Source: Paracoccus saliphilus (GTDB taxonomy: Bacteria > Pseudomonadota > Alphaproteobacteria > Rhodobacterales > Rhodobacteraceae). Taken from it: DNA of 46,757 bases. A program made the position numbers and the translations under genes. The notes below the pieces were generated by a model, which worked only from the letters and a program-made list of their open reading frames with translations, searched no databases and was not told where the DNA came from. Positions 45,084-46,757 of the stretch are shown piece by piece. Every line of letters starts with the position of its first letter. Position 1 is the first letter of the stretch. Location: contig KZ836037.1 of the NCBI GenBank assembly GCA_003255745.1, positions 1,841 to 48,597 of the forward strand, written 5' to 3'.

Positions 45084-46730
45084 ATGCTTAGAAGCCTCGA
45101 CATTCGCGACATGCTGCTGATTGACCGGCTGGAGCTTAGCTTCGGACCGGGCCTGAATGTCCTGACCGGCGAAACCGGCGCAGGCAAGTCGATCCTGCTG
45201 GACTGCCTGGGCTTTGTCCTGGGTTGGCGCAGCCGCGCCGACCTGGTCCGTCAGGGGGCGGCACAGGGAGAGGTTCAGGCCGTGTTCGACCTGCCCCCCG
45301 GCCATCCGGCGCGGACGGTTCTGGTTGATGCCGGCATCAGCATCGACGACGATGAACTGATCCTGCGCCGCGTGAATGGGCTGGACGGCCGCAAGACGGG
45401 CTGGGTGAACGACCGCCGCGTTTCGGGCGAGGTGCTGCGGCAACTGTCCGAGGTGCTGGTCGAGCTGCATGGCCAGCACGACGACCGGGGCCTGCTTAAC
45501 CCGCGGGGTCACCGGACGCTGCTGGATGCCTTTGGGGCACTGGATCTGGCGCCGCTGCGGCAGACATGGGCCGCCCGACGCGACACGGCCCGCGCCTTGG
45601 CGGAGGCCGAGGCTGGCCTTGAGGCCGCGCGCAAGGAGGAAGAGTTTCTGCGCCATGCCGTGGCCGAACTGGACAAGCTGTCGCCCGAGCCTGGCGAGGA
45701 GCAGCGTCTGGACACCGCCCGCCGCGCGATGCAGGGGGCCGAACGCATCCGCGATGACGTGGCCAGAGCCCTGCAGATGCTGGGCGGCGACGGGGCCGAG
45801 GGGGCGATGGTGGATGCGGCCCGCTGGCTGGAGGGTGCCTCGGACCGTGCCGAAGGGCGCCTGGACAAGCCGTTGGCCGCCCTGTCGCGCGCGCTGATCG
45901 AGTTGGGCGAGGCGACGCAGGGCGTCGAGGATGCCCTGTCGGCGCTGGATTTCGATCCCCATGCCCTGGAAGCCACCGAAGAACGGCTTTTCGCCCTGCG
46001 GGCGCTGGCCCGGAAACACGACGTGCTGCCCGACGATCTGGCCGGCTTGGCTGACACGCTGCGCGACCGGCTGGAGCGGATCGACGCCGGAGAGGCGCAA
46101 CTGGGTACCTTGCGGACTGCGGCGCGCGAAGCTGAGGCCGCTTATGACGTCGCCGCCGATCAACTGACAGTCGCCCGTCAGCAGGCCGCGCTGCGCCTGG
46201 ATCGTGCCGTGACCGCAGAACTTGCCCCCCTGAAGATGGAGCGGGCGGTTTTCACTACTGTGGTTGGTCCTGGCGAGCCGGGGCCCGATGGTCGCGACAT
46301 GGTGGCCTTCACGGTCGCCACCAATCCGGGCGCGCCTTCGGGACCTTTGGACAAGATCGCGTCGGGGGGCGAACTGTCGCGGTTCCTGCTGGCGCTGAAG
46401 GTCTGCCTGGCACAAGGCAACGACGCGCTGGTCATGATTTTCGACGAGATCGACCGCGGCGTCGGCGGTGCGACGGCGGATGCGGTGGGGCGGCGGCTGA
46501 AAGCACTGGCAGAGGGGGCGCAGGTTCTGGTGATCACCCATTCGCCGCAGGTCGCAGCCCTTGGCGCAGTGCATTTCCGGGTCGCGAAAAGCGTCCGGAA
46601 CGGGATGACCACCTCGAATGTAACGCCCCTATCCGAGCCGCAGCGAGTGGACGAGATCGCACGGATGCTGGCCGGGGACCGGGTCACCGATGCGGCCACC
46701 GAAGCCGCACGCGCCTTGCTGGACGGCTAA
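45084..46730 (+). CDS. recN: DNA repair protein RecN
   Basis: SMC-like ATPase of 548 residues that acts in double-strand break repair. Walker A is TGETGAGKSILLDCLGFVLG, followed by ELHGQHDDRGLLNPRGHRTL. Two long coiled-coil arms flank the centre. The ABC signature is ASGGELSRFLLALKV, Walker B VMIFDEIDRGVGG, and the switch His lies in VLVITHSPQVAALG. The ATG at 45084 gives the family N terminus (MLRSLDIRDMLLID). A GTG at 45057 has the better ribosome binding site (GGGAGA), so nine extra residues are possible. The window ends 27 bases later with an ATG that may start the next gene. Confidence 0.95.
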   Translation: MLRSLDIRDMLLIDRLELSFGPGLNVLTGETGAGKSILLDCLGFVLGWRSRADLVRQGAAQGEVQAVFDLPPGHPARTVLVDAGISIDDDELILRRVNGLDGRKTGWVNDRRVSGEVLRQLSEVLVELHGQHDDRGLLNPRGHRTLLDAFGALDLAPLRQTWAARRDTARALAEAEAGLEAARKEEEFLRHAVAELDKLSPEPGEEQRLDTARRAMQGAERIRDDVARALQMLGGDGAEGAMVDAARWLEGASDRAEGRLDKPLAALSRALIELGEATQGVEDALSALDFDPHALEATEERLFALRALARKHDVLPDDLAGLADTLRDRLERIDAGEAQLGTLRTAAREAEAAYDVAADQLTVARQQAALRLDRAVTAELAPLKMERAVFTTVVGPGEPGPDGRDMVAFTVATNPGAPSGPLDKIASGGELSRFLLALKVCLAQGNDALVMIFDEIDRGVGGATADAVGRRLKALAEGAQVLVITHSPQVAALGAVHFRVAKSVRNGMTTSNVTPLSEPQRVDEIARMLAGDRVTDAATEAARALLDG

Positions 46731-46757
46731 AGCGTTTCTTCAAAACCCGGAATCATG

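Noticed and set aside
1..46757. CRISPR array, toxin-antitoxin, restriction or known defence genes
   Set aside because: No spaced direct repeats and no matching protein motifs were seen on either strand.

Overview
The window is GC-rich chromosomal DNA from an alphaproteobacterium, most likely a Paracoccus-like member of the Rhodobacteraceae/Paracoccaceae. This rests on gene content and order: yajC-secD-secF followed by an Mth938-type gene and ccmABCDG, lon followed by an HU-like gene, the ftsW-murG-murC-(DUF2484)-murB-ddl-ftsQAZ-lpxC-bamD-recN cluster, and an RNase E with a large acidic insertion in its S1 domain. Species-level identity cannot be settled from the sequence alone.

Layout. (1) 1-3465: edge of an integrated element. 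Two uncharacterised small genes (82-916) face a very long tyrosine recombinase (1003-3333, minus) that lies directly against the 3' end of tRNA-Asn(GTT) at 3463-3537. The far end of the element is outside the window. (2) 3599-10051: housekeeping genes: an MBL-fold hydrolase, an EnvZ-like sensor kinase, lon, an arm-less HU-like protein, tRNA-Val(CAC) and dusA. (3) 10111-18423: mazG, an M20 amidohydrolase, then protein export (yajC, secD, secF) running into the cytochrome c maturation genes ccmA, B, C, D and G. (4) 18424-19200: decayed IS5-like transposase remnant. (5) 19236-27244: aconitase acnA with a palindromic operator-like site on its promoter, a secreted DUF1223 protein with a long low-complexity N-terminal part, yciB, a family 25 glycosyltransferase, an alpha/beta hydrolase and a SRAP (YedK/HMCES-type) gene. 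(6) 27312-32100: RNase E behind a leader of about 370 nt, then ccdA and a DUF1989 gene. (7) 32226-46730: division and cell-wall (dcw) cluster, lpxC, bamD and recN.

How the genes work together. SecD, SecF and YajC form the accessory export complex. CcmABCD handle haem for c-type cytochromes, while CcmG and CcdA (30413) carry reductant to the periplasm for the same pathway. MurG, MurC, MurB and Ddl make peptidoglycan precursors, and FtsW, FtsQ, FtsA and FtsZ build the divisome. LpxC and BamD serve the outer membrane.

No CRISPR array, toxin-antitoxin pair, restriction system or recognisable defence system is visible. The best candidates for undescribed biology are the two small membrane genes coupled into the dcw cluster (35892-36502), the small genes in the integrated element, the arm-less HU-like protein after lon, the DUF1223 fusion, and the acnA promoter palindrome. 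These are leads from sequence only. Start codons were chosen by ribosome binding site and family alignment and may shift by a few codons.
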